Part shown: piece by piece, positions 17,501 to 28,680 of the stretch
Layout of the letters: each line of letters begins with the position of its first letter
Position numbering within the stretch: the first letter of the stretch is position 1
Assembly: GCA_030562195.1 (NCBI GenBank)
Contig: JAUJPP010000001.1
Span: 12,516,472-12,580,471, forward strand
DNA: 64,000 nucleotides
Direction: 5' to 3'
Source: Nipponacmea schrenckii
Lineage: Eukaryota; Mollusca; Gastropoda; Lottiidae
The notes under the pieces: generated by a model
Told to the model about the DNA's origin: nothing
The model's input: the letters and a program-made list of their open reading frames with translations, nothing else
Databases searched by the model: none
Program-made: the position numbers and the translations under genes

Positions 17501-20500
17501 AGATGTGTAGATGATAAAACCTTTTAGGAATCAGCTTTAATAGCATGTAATAAGCAATTATTTTAGTAATGGTTTCTGACTTATTGCCCCTGACTCAATC
17601 TAAATATAAATATATACTTATTTTGTAGGAATTACAAAAGAATATACACAACTGTATCAATCATATCATTGGTTCTCCTGAATTAAGAACTCCACAAAGT
17701 CCCACTCATTTAGGTAAGTTTTTAGATAACTTGACTCTTAAGAACATTGAGATTCTGATTAGTTTAATGTGTAAAATGTATATGGGTCTGAAACAAAGTT
17801 GTTATGCAAATAACAAATTAAACTATCAAAATTAGTCAATTAAGGCTGCCCTAAAACTAATCATAAAAAGCGAAAGTAGAATATACTGGACATTATAAAA
17901 ACACATTTTAATGTGAAAAATGGATCTTAATTATCAGGCAATAATATTATTAATGCATGTTACCAAAAATTAAAATACAAGAATATATTCAAATCACTTC
18001 AGTCAATTGTCTTTTTAGGACAACACACGACACATAGATTACCATCATGGCCTAGCACTGGTGGTCAGCCATTCCGGCGGTCAGTATCGTCTAGATCTAT
18101 GCCTTCTGAAGTTGGTAATCAGTCAGGGTTGTCAACACCATCTACTCCAAGTCCTGTTAATACGGAATTGAGTAAGTGTACTGTTTACTTCAACATTTTC
18201 TGTATGTGTCTGTTTGAAACTTGCAATATCACATCAGTAAAACTACTTATATGTTGAATTATCATGGGTTTATATTTGTTTACATTACTTTTGATGTATG
18301 ATACCATTATATATGAAGTAATATTGCAGCCTAGTGTTAAGTGTTCATTTTACCCTTACATTTGGCTTCAGGTATTTTTAATAATGCTTCATGTGACTAT
18401 AACTAATAATGGCTAAAGCAGACATCTGTATAAACTTTAATTTTAATTTTTTGAACAATGAAACCTTAGAAACCTACAGATACATGGTCCCATAAGAACC
18501 TTAACATAGAGCTCAACTCTACATAAACTTAACTGTGTATGATATTTTGAATCACACCTGGATGTGCATATTTAACTCTTCCAAACTGATTAGTGGTTGA
18601 GTATATGAGGTTATGACCTCTACCTCTGATGCAATTCAGGGAGCTGCATGGCTTAGTAAGTAAGATGTATGGTTGCTAACCTGATGATCCAGGGTTCAAT
18701 TCCGACAAAGGTTGAAATGTAGGATTTCTCAACCCAGTTTCCCCTTGTCATTGATGCAGGTCAGAGAGGCTGACATGGAAAAAGCGTCGAGTTGTTCGGA
18801 TGGAACAATAAACAGGCTGTGCAAGTTGAAGACAGTTGGAAATAGTAAAAAGAGTTTGCTTATGCTGCTGTCCTGGCAAAATTCCCCTTATTGCATCCGG
18901 CATGGTAGTGCTTGTATTCATTACCTGTTAAGGCAGAAGATTAGGAAGTAAAACTCCATTCATTTCTGATGCCTTTTATTATGAGATCCATTATTTACTC
19001 TGACACAGGGAAACAACATAGATTATCTGACACTCAGATATGTTATGGTGGAGAACAAGGCCTATTGCTTGACCAGATTCAACGACGTAAATCTATAGGT
19101 TCGATCTCTCTTCTCCTGTAGTTAGTAAGGGCCTTTATGGATAGTTTAGTTGTCCATAAAATCTCATACTGTAGATAACTATTTTTTCCTGGCTTTGGCT
19201 TTAAAGAAAATATTCTAAATATCTGCTTTCCTAGATAATGGAGCAAATTTTAAATTGCCAGTATCACTTTCTGACTGTATCTCTGGGGGCTTATTCTCAA
19301 TTTAAAAAAAATCAAGAATACTGGGCCACAATATTAAAACTGTTGTTAATTCTACCTTTTAGCAAAGAAAGCAAATATTTAGAATATAACATTCCTTTGA
19401 TTAAGAAAGAGTTAAATAATATATAGTATTTGTGTACAGTTAAACAGTAAAAATGTCTACTGTTTGATTATATAATGACATTCTGACTGTGTGTAATTTA
19501 CATTTATAATCCAGAAAAGTTTTAAAAACAAAGTGATACTGCATCTTAGAATGTACATAAAATTTATTCATCAGTGAACTTTACCGGTGTCATAAAGTAA
19601 CAGAATCAATTAAAATCTGGAAAACTCACAAAACTAAGTCATTTTTGAAAAAATGTTTAATCAATTTATCAAGCTTTTGTAAATAATCGAATGCATCTTT
19701 ATGAATAATTTCTTAGTTTTTTGGATCTTTATTTTTTTTATTTTTTTTTTTTGGCAGCAGTTATATTACTGATGAATAGAATGGTTAATATAAGTATAAA
19801 TTTTATCAGTGAACTGATCGGTGTCATAAAGTAACAGAATCCCAGTAAAATCTTAAAACTCACAAAACTAAGTAATTATTGAAAAATCGCTTTATTAAGC
19901 ATTTTTCAGTAACCAAATGCATATTTATGGATAATTACTCATTTTTTCTTTCTTGATTTGTCAAATTATATAAGAATACTGTTATGTTACTTATGGCAGC
20001 TGGTTTATCTGATGTTGCATATATGCTCTTATTGGTCAAGTTAAAAAATTAAAAATTTTAAGTTATTCTAAGATGCAGTATTTCTTTAATATTGTGCTCC
20101 CTAACCTGCCTTTCTAATACTATGTTACAATTTTAATTTAAAGGTTATCACTTTTACTTTAAGTCGATATAATAAGGAATTGTCGAAAAAACTTGCAACT
20201 TATATGGTATGCCTAAGTGTTCATTTGACGCTACCCCACAAATTCATTCACATTAAAAATTAGAATGAGATGAAATCTAGCCTTGTCGCTTGATAAAATT
20301 TAATAACAATAAAATAACCGATCTTAAGCTATTTATCTTTTCTTGATTAATCACATTAACCTATTTATTATTAACAATTGTTTTGTGAACTAACTCATCA
20401 TTTGTGCTGTATGGAACAGGGGGAAAGTCCCTTATTATGCCCCATGTCTTTTATAGTATTTATTTAAAGAGATATAGCAAATAATCATAGTATCACCTAA

Positions 20501-23500
20501 GGCCAGCATATTTTCGTTAGTACTGTGGCTAATTGTTTTTGTAAGGGAGTTGAATTGGCCTCATCTAGTTAATCGAACATCATATATTGATGTAGCTCCT
20601 AAGGACCACACATCTTTTGTTGCTTTTTATGGGGTTTATTTTTATCCATTTTGGACATTTTCTACCCTTGAATATATAATATCTATAATATCCTGTCTGA
20701 GCAACTGAGGTCATGATTTGTTTGTTTGCATTAAATATATTTAATGATATAGTCTGGAAAATCTGTCAATTATCTCATTATAATATACAGTGAAACCTCT
20801 CCAAACCACATCATATATAAACTGCCTTCCACTGTTATCCAGCAAAATTGAAAAGTCATGACAGGATCACTATATAATACATAAGAGATAAACCCTGTTA
20901 AACCAGCAACCCGTCTAAACTGCAATCCGGCATCAAAATCAAGTCCCAAAGTTGTTTATAGTCATTTGGTTTCTGTAAACAGGCATATAAATTCTTTTAC
21001 GATTTACAGATTAATTAAGCAGTTGAGAACATTATAGATAAATTCCACTTGAGTCTAATTTTAAGATCAATTTCCATTGTTTAACTTATTAATTATTACT
21101 CTATTTAATTAGGCTTTATGGGTGTGGCATTTGAACATTTGGTCATATTTTTTCATTTCATAGATAAATTAGATAATTCAATGGAGGAGATAAATCCATC
21201 AAAGGATCTAAGAAATTGCCCATTTATATGAATAAACCTGCAACCCCACCAAACTGGCATTGATCACGGGCTCAGCCACCTCGTTTAGAGAGGTTTCACT
21301 GTTTATATTTTCACTCCTAAAATGAATGAGTTTGTCCTTCTCTTAAAAGAGTCCACTAATTTTCAGGCCTATCCAATGGACAGTCTTCACCTTTATCAAG
21401 AACTGATAGAGTTATGACTTTGATAAATAGAATAGATGAAAAGAGAAACCAAGTTTTACAAGATAGACATATGATTGGTAAAGTGACCAGTTTAAAAGCA
21501 AGTGATATAGACTATAGAATCAGTGTTCGAAGGGTTAATTTTAAATGGCAGAGAGGCATTAAAATTGGTAAGTTCATTTAATCATTGCTTAAGATTTAAA
21601 CCACATAACAAACTGCATGGCATTGCAATTCTTGCTAGTCTTAATGGGTTCAAATAAGTTGGATGTTAAAATCCATTCAATTTAATGCTTTGTGTAGAAT
21701 TGGTTACATTTGTTGTCTTTATAGGGGTGCATGTTTTATTTTTATAGAATTGTAGACCCATTGTGAACAATTCTACTGTATTTTATTAATCCTCTTAGCT
21801 TTCACCATTAATAAAACCCTGAAATTCTGATCTGAATCCAACTGATACAATTCATTTGTATGCATTCTATAAACAACAAAGAATTTAAATAGAAGTCTTA
21901 ATAACTGATGTAGATGAACAATCTTCCTGATATGTAGATAAAAATGGCAATAAATATTTTTTTTTTTTAAATTCATTAAATCAAATGTACAAAAGTGAAC
22001 AATCTTAGAAGGTTGTGTTTTACCTTAAATGTTTTATACTAGCTATGAATGGCCTATATTTTAAGAATGATTGCATTGTGGGTATAAATTTATAGGTGAA
22101 GGTCAATTTGGTAAAGTATATAGTGCTGTTAATGTTGATAATGGTATTTTAATGGCAATGAAAGAGGTATGTGTTTGGTCTTGTAGAATTTTTATTCTGT
22201 GGATCATTTCTATTACTTTTTGTGTATTATTCCATGCCTCATTATCATATAGACTCAAACTAATGAACAATTTTACGTTATTAGTCATTAGATCATATGA
22301 AAAACCTTTTAAACAAAGCAATTTATTTACAGATCTTTCCTGACAATGTTGTTAGATTCAAATTAACAAATTTTTAATTGCATTTCATTTAATTCCAGCT
22401 AAAATTTCTACCAAGTGATCAACAAGAATTTAAAGCAATTGCTGATGAAATTCGTAATTTTGAAGGAACAAGTCATCCTAATTTAGTTAGTTATTATGGT
22501 GTTGAAATACATAAGGTATGATATACATGTACCTTCAATATGCCTTTGCCTTTGACAAAAATAAAATATGGCCAATTTGTTTTGTCAATGTTTTATTTTT
22601 GAAAGAACTTAGTTTATCTTTATGACTATTTTGGTACTTATTTCCCTTGCTTTTGCAAATTAGCAACAAGACCATAATATGTCAGCTAATAGAGTTGTCA
22701 GTTAATATTTACAGCTCTATGTTAGTGATCTTAATATAATTATCATGTTCGCCATTTCTAATCTTAATTCATAAAGATATTTATATGCCCACATTATAAT
22801 GACATTGGTCGGCACTTTTACAATTGCCTTGTAAACATAAAGAATGGTGTGATCATTTATTTTGATGAGATCTTGGGGTTCAATTTTGACAGTTTTGTGA
22901 TGAATAGTTTTGGAGTTATTGCCCTTGACCTAGTCAAATTTTAACCTGTTGCGATCTCTGTTTAATCAGAAAATATACCGTTATAATATTATTCATAACC
23001 AGTGATCACTTACACTGAAACAATGAAAAGAGTTCTGAATGAAATGTAGATTTAATTTAAACAGGATGAAATGTTGATATTTATGGAATTCTGTGATAGA
23101 GGTACTATAGAAGAAGCAGCTAAACTAGGTTTACCAGAAGAATTAATTAGACGTTATACAAGATATATATTGATAGCTGTACAATATTTACATGATAAAG
23201 GTATCATACATAGAGATATCAAAGGTTAGTACATGTAGATTGTAGATAATGGCTACTTTGTTCGACAATATTAAATTGCATTAGTTTTAAACGCCTACAT
23301 GAAATTTTGACAGATTTAAATGAAACTCGTGTATGAAGTGTATGACTGAAGGTTGAACATTTCATTCTGGTGACTGTTACTGTACTGTTTTGTTTAAATT
23401 CAATGCTGATAGTGGGCATATATTACATTGCCTGGCAAGTTATCTTTTGTTTATGACGGTGTTAGCAAAATTGTCAGAGAGAGAAAAAACAAAACTGTCC

Positions 23501-25678
23501 TTATCAAATTTGACTACATCACTTTGTATTGACAATGTGAACTAAATTTTTATTCCTTAATAAATAGTTGAAGCGTAAAACATTAAAAGGTGATAATCTT
23601 TCCATAAATAGTTACAATTCTAATTTGAACTCTGCAGGTGCCAATATTTTCTTAACATCGGATGGTATATTGAAACTGGGAGATTTTGGAGCCTCGGTCA
23701 AATTGAAGAATTTAACCACAATGCCTGGTGAAGGTGTTTCTTTAACTGGAACTACTGGTAAATTCTTATTCTTTACTTTACTTGTATTTATATCCAGAAG
23801 ACAATCAAATTTAATAAGAATGGTATTGACCCAGATTATTCTAGAACTTTAGAGATTATCTTTCCAGAAGTTACTAAAGGCTTCTCAACTAATATTATGA
23901 TGCAATATGACCTGTTAAAACAGTGTGCAACAATGTATCACTTCTGGATTGTTAAATTGGCTTCTTGATTGTTCTAGAAATATAGATTTTTATAAATAGG
24001 CTAGTAGCTAAGGCTTAAGGGAATTCAATCAAAGTGCTTGCTTACTTACTGAATGTATGATTTGTGTATTATACCTTGTGCTTAATATATTGTGCTAATA
24101 TTTGGATTATTGTTGCTTCATTGTGCATTCATTATTAGATTTAATAAATCTACAGTTACTTTTTGATCTGTGGTCTATTCTACGGGTTTCGAGGAAGATT
24201 TACAACAGTTGTGCCTTTAGTTAAGGTTATCAAAAAGACCAGAAAAATCTTGCTTGCTACTAATTGCAAAGACTGATGCTGCATTCAACACATGCTGTGA
24301 ATGTAGTGTTCATGGCCTTCTCGCCTTTTAAAGTTTAATCCCAAACATAACAAAAATGGCGGGCAGTATCAAAAAGAATAAAGACTAATTCATATATATA
24401 ATGTGTCAATGTGAAGGTTGTATAAGGAGATGTTTTAAGTTTTCTCTATATGTGTAAGAGAGGTATCAAATGCAACATGAACCTTTGCTAGATTTTTTAA
24501 TGTATACATTTAGGCCTACATTTATCATATAACTGATGATAATTTGTAACATGCCCTTTTATTACTGTGAAAGATAATATATATTAATTTTATATTATTT
24601 ATTGATACATTTTAGCATACATGGCTCCAGAAGTGATCACACAAAATAAGGAATATGGTCATGGTAGGTCTGCTGATATCTGGAGTGTCGGTTGTGTTGT
24701 TATCGAGATGTCTACTGGCAAGGTGAGTATTGGGCATTCATAGTAATGGCATATGAGTCAAAGACAATTTATCTACTAAAACTTTAATCATGTATGTCAA
24801 ATGAAGTATCAACATTGAAAATATGAAACCAAATTTCACTCCTTTCTAATTGTGCATGTGATTTGTATTATAGAGGCCATGGTTTGAGTTAGAGAATAAT
24901 TTCCAGATTATGTTTAAAGTTGGTATGGGAGATAAACCTGCAATTCCAGAACAATTGAGTGCAGAAGGCAAAGATTTCTTATCTCATTGTTTTGAAACTG
25001 ATCCGAATGACAGATGGACAGCTAGTAAACTACAAGACCATAATTTTACAAAGGTATTTATCTTATTTAAAGATGCAAAGCAAAATTTGTATGTGTATAG
25101 TAAACATCAACAGCATCAATTTGCACAATTCCATTTTCAAATCAGATCTCTGTCGTTCCTGCCATTCTACTTAAACAAAGTGTTTTATGATGTCACTCCA
25201 TGAGATCGATAATCGGATGTTGTTATAAAAACATTATCGAGTGAAAGTAGATTAATGTATGTTACCGGCAATTAAAATACAAGTAAAGAATGATACTTTA
25301 TTTGGTTTACGGTAAAGAACTTTGATATTGCAAACCTTAGTTCTCGTAAAAACTTTGGTATTGAAAAGGGAATAAAAATACGACAGAATTAGATATTCTA
25401 TTGTTCGGTATAAACCAGACTACACATGTAGTAAATGTAGGATCCTATCATTTCTAAAATGTTAAAACTAAATAGTTTTGCTGTTCCCCTCATAAGAGAC
25501 CACCTTCATCCAGCGACTGTTTTTGAATATTCCCTTGAGTGGTCTCTGAATACAGGTACAGTATATAACAAAATATCTTAAGGTGCATATGCTATGATTT
25601 GAAATAGTATGATATTTTTTTTTATATTTATTTCAGATCTATGATGAAGCTGAAGGAATATCAGACGTTCAGTTTTAA
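5596..25678 (+). CDS. MAP3K4: Mitogen-activated protein kinase kinase kinase 4 (MEKK4)
   Basis: Ser/Thr kinase that phosphorylates MKK3/6 and MKK4 upstream of p38 and JNK, in animals activated by GADD45 proteins. Exons: 5596-5669, 8804-10550, 11032-11304, 11471-11629, 11879-12036, 12613-12774, 13042-13141, 13416-13499, 15401-15667, 16220-16369, 16604-16765, 17113-17246, 17403-17484, 17629-17713, 18019-18171, (doubtful 19009-19098), 21367-21567, 22096-22166, 22399-22515, 23065-23224, 23638-23757, 24616-24722, 24874-25053, 25637-25678. Phases agree throughout, giving about 1,595 aa (1,625 with the doubtful exon); the human protein has about 1,608. The C-terminal kinase domain (about 1327-1590) shows GEGQFGKVY, the catalytic Lys in MAMKE, HRDIKGANIF, DFGAS and YMAPEV. 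The long N-terminal part matches the MEKK4 regulatory region ([20 protein letters not shown]). Intron 8 is a 51-bp tandem array derived from exon 8. The family call is secure. Confidence 0.97.
7136..8790. mobile_element. Repetitive element with hairpin ends in MAP3K4 intron 1
   Basis: The left end has the hairpin TGCCC-loop-GGGCA (7136-7154), and the right end carries the near-palindrome CTTGCCCAGCAAG (8762-8774). Between them are degenerate core repeats built around phrases such as gatgaaactt, ccacaattgctt and ccttgttct. This is an old, diverged relative of the 28.7-kb element in the opposite orientation. It has no coding capacity. The right end stops about 15-30 bp before the exon 2 acceptor at 8803. 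Confidence 0.6.
13449..15290 (+). repeat. 51-bp tandem array copied from the MAP3K4 exon 8 / intron 8 junction
   Basis: About 35 tandem copies of a 51-bp unit fill intron 8. The first copy (13449-13499) is the last 17 codons of exon 8, [17 protein letters not shown]. The second starts at the true donor, 13500, and encodes [17 protein letters not shown]. The exon match to vertebrate MAP3K4 (DLEIAA...) shows the exon is ancestral and the array derived. Nearly every copy recreates AGG|GTAAGC, a strong 5' splice site. The exon frame stays open to a stop at 13806-13808, where a 1-bp deletion in the copy ending at 13804 breaks it. Later copies vary by substitutions, by TCAGG|TGAAGC variants and by small deletions. 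Confidence 0.95.
18625..18972 (+). mobile_element. tRNA-derived SINE in MAP3K4 intron 15
   Basis: The head resembles a tRNA with an A-box-like tggcttagtaagtaaga (about 18649) and a B-box gggttcaattcc (about 18691), the internal polymerase III promoter of tRNA-derived SINEs. The body runs to an ATTTC-type tail, ccattcatttc. TCTGATGC occurs at 18625-18632 and again at 18965-18972, a possible 8-bp target-site duplication. The tail segment (gtaaaactccattcatttc) is shared with the fragment at 32.2 kb. Confidence 0.75.
19522..20089. mobile_element. MITE with ATACTGCATCTTAGAAT inverted ends
   Basis: ATACTGCATCTTAGAAT near 19537 is repeated as its exact reverse complement near 20066-20082. TTAA tetramers flank both ends (19522-19525 and 20086-20089). 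Subterminal segments (tcagtgaac...ggtgtcataaagtaacagaatc) are repeated inside the element at about 19573 and 19808. They recur in reverse complement near 54.16 kb. The element is non-coding and belongs to the same broad TTAA group as the element at 1.5 kb. Confidence 0.75.
20788..21301. mobile_element. MITE with CAGTGAAACCTCTC inverted ends
   Basis: The left end reads CAGTGAAACCTCTCCAAACC, and the right end is the reverse complement of CAGTGAAACCTCTCTAAACG, matching over most of 22 bp. The 514-bp interior has no open frame of note and contains repeated phrases such as aaaccagcaac and aatccgg. The CAGT-type ends fit a pogo/Tc1-like non-autonomous element, although only the left flank shows the expected TA. 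It lies in the last intron before the kinase-domain exons of MAP3K4. Confidence 0.75.
22795..23445. mobile_element. Two ends of the hairpin-end repeat family on either side of MAP3K4 exon 20
   Basis: A left-end-like segment starts at about 22795 (tgcccacattataatg, then a core fragment ending ttattgcccttgacctagtcaa). A right-end-like segment ends near 23440 (gggcatatattacattgcctggcaagttatc). Exon 20 of MAP3K4 (23065-23224) lies between them. They may be two diverged solo fragments or one element interrupted by older gene sequence. No coding capacity is seen in the repeat parts. Confidence 0.45.
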
Positions 25679-28675
25679 TTTTCTATGGTGGGCTCTGTTT
25701 TTATAAATCATCTAAGTATGCATCTTTTCAGCCCAGAACTCTTTTAATTTTAAAGGTTATAACCCCCAAAACTGTAATAACTAATTTTCTTACCCAGGAC
25801 ATTGAAAAACCAACGTACTTTTGTGTGAAGTCAAATTAGACAGTACCTTGGTGAGTTTCTTTATGCCCTGAATCCATTGGTCCAGGATTTATTAACTTAA
25901 TTGACAAATTGGAAATTTACAATTTTCTCCATACCAACGAATTCCAAAATGTTGTGTGTGTCTTAATTGTTGAAAGCAGTCAAGATAAAATGTGTTATGT
26001 GTATTTTTCAGTAGCAATGCTGTGATGTGTTCAATTATAAATATTATAAAGAAATTTGTTAATATTATAAAATATAGTGATAAAAAGTTAGTTGTTAATG
26101 TTAAAAAAACTGTTGATATAAAAGCATTGTTTTGAATAAATGGTTAATGTGAAATTGAAAATATTTTGTTAATGGATTTGTTAGATTATTATATTGTTAA
26201 TGTACAATAAATGTGATTAGCTCTTGGGATATATCTATCTAAATAAATGCTCTCTGAGGTGATTAAGCTCTATTTCAGCTATCCACATTACTTCTCACAA
26301 TTAAAATCCTGTGTCAGGTTTTAACTAAATGCAGTTAAACATACTGTCAAAGGTTTGACTGTCATCATTCCAAGGCAGATTTGAACTTTATTTTTGAAAT
26401 TATGGCTACTTGTCTTGCCATCTATGTATTTTTTTGGTAAATTGCTTGAGAACTGAAGTGATACAGATAGCTGAAATTATGCTTTATGGGCTTTTTATTT
26501 AAGCAAGTATTTAGATGACTACATCCCTTATATAAAAATATATGTAAAATAGTTGTTAATTAGTAGATTTTAATAGAAAGCATTGCGTGTCAATAGATGA
26601 CCATTTTAGCATCAGAAGGGATTGCATTTAAATGTATTTGTGTGCAGTTGGGTAAACCACTTGTTATTAATGAAAATGATAAATTGTTAAAATTTAAACT
26701 GTATGACAAACTGTTGACTGCTCTGTTTAATATTGTTATGTGAGATTATGAAATTTATAAACGAATTAAGCCTGCTAGAAAAAGTTAATATTGAAAATTA
26801 ATTTAAAAAAAAGTAATTTACCCTGAGACTATGTCACTCTACATTCCTGAAACAAAGTGTAAAAATATCTTGCATGTGCAGTTATCACAGAATATAAGTA
26901 GTAAATATGCACGAGAACATGGCTGTAAGTAATGTCTATACTTCAATGGTACATTTAGTTTTATTCCTTGATTTTAATGTTTAAAGGTGACATTAATGGC
27001 TATTGTATTCTATCACTTTTGTTTTTTTCTTCATCTGATCTGAATATAAAAGGTAAGAAAGATTTTGAAAATGCAGGGTATTTAATGTAGGATCTTTTAA
27101 AACAAATGTAAATATTGTATATAGTATAAAGAGTAAACATATTTATTATCATAAAGAATGAGTGAAGATGTTAGATTGTTTGGTTTCTAGTAATTGAACA
27201 TTTAACTAAAGAGCTGAATTTCAGCCATGTATGACTTTTCATAATGGAAGTGTTGTCACTTTATGTAGACCTTTGTCTTTCTTATATTACAGATTAAACA
27301 ACATCTGATTTCATTCTGGAAATGATCCAGAAAAATTCAAAATTGTTTCAAATTAATATGTAGAATTGCATTGACTTCGACTATAGCAATTTTAATATAA
27401 ATGTGAATAAACAGTAGCTTTTATATGCAGATACAGTTAGTTTAGATGTCAATATTACTTCTTTTGACAAGGTTTAAAATCTGCATCAAAGTTTTTACAG
27501 GAAAATGTGTACTTCAGAGAATGGTCTCAAACAAACCACAATCAATCATTACACTTGAGAAGTAGTTTACAATATTACAATGTAGAGGCCTGTTTGGTAT
27601 AATAACCATTTTTATCTAGCTAAAAAATAATCCCTGCCTGCACATGCATGTTTCTTTTCTTGACTGTATTAGACGCATTTATGTAGTGGTTCATACCTGT
27701 ATATCATCATATTGTCTACGGTGACGTCAAATGGCATGGTGTTCACAATAACTATTCTCTGTATACTATAACTATAATCATGTTTTGACTTCTATATAGG
27801 CTTGTTAATATCATATCACCTTGAATATCCATTAAATATTTCATTACATGACGGATTAATTTAAGGGGTAGAGATCACACAATACAAACTCTTGAGTAGT
27901 ATTCCATAATATTATGTTCAGCTATTTAATGTACCTATATAAAAAAATTCATTGATTATTCTGATAGATTGTTGTGTAATTGACCAAACAATTGAGTTGA
28001 AAGTGTGGACAATATTTTTCAGATTTGTTTTGTTATTAAGGTTTATACATATATATATGCCATGATTGCCTCCAGTAAAAGGGATCTAACTGTCAAAGTA
28101 TTTTCATTATCAGATCTTCAGCAATAAGTATTACTTTCAAAATTCTACAGCATACATTTGACATTGTGCTGCATCAGTTAGTAAAACAAATATTTAAACA
28201 TTATTCATTGATAGAACCTTTTTCTCATATTTTGTTTAAAAGGGCCAGGTTTGCCATTGATCTAACCTATCAAAAGTTAGTCCTTTTAGCTAAGCTATTC
28301 AGTAGTTCACTGATCACTGTTGAGTTAAAGAGTCCAAGTGACAACTATTCATTTCTTGAAACTCGGGAATGTAATTTGTTACAAATTATTTTTAAAAGAA
28401 AATTGCTATTTTCTAGTTCTTCTGAAGACTATTTACATAATTATATTCAAGAATAAGCAAATCCCAGTAATGGCAAACTTATCCCTTTAAGTTTTTTTGG
28501 TTTATATTCTAAGATAGTACATCTGTGTATGTAGTGTAAATAACAAAAATAAATTATATATTATTATATTATAATGTTGGAGATACTGAATGAATTGTCA
28601 GACAAAATTTGAAAGAAATAAAAATCAAATTTACACCAATTGTTATGTGTATAGTTGTCAATAACTGATGCAAAA
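25679..28675 (+). other. MAP3K4 3' UTR and intergenic sequence
   Basis: Sequence after the MAP3K4 stop. AATAAA signals occur at 26206-26211 and at 28548-28553, so the 3' UTR may be about 0.5 kb or as long as 2.9 kb. No exon of another gene is visible. A segment at about 25495-25565, before the terminal exon, is a fragment of the 55.1-kb MITE family. Confidence 0.5.
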
Positions 28676-28680
28676 TGAAG

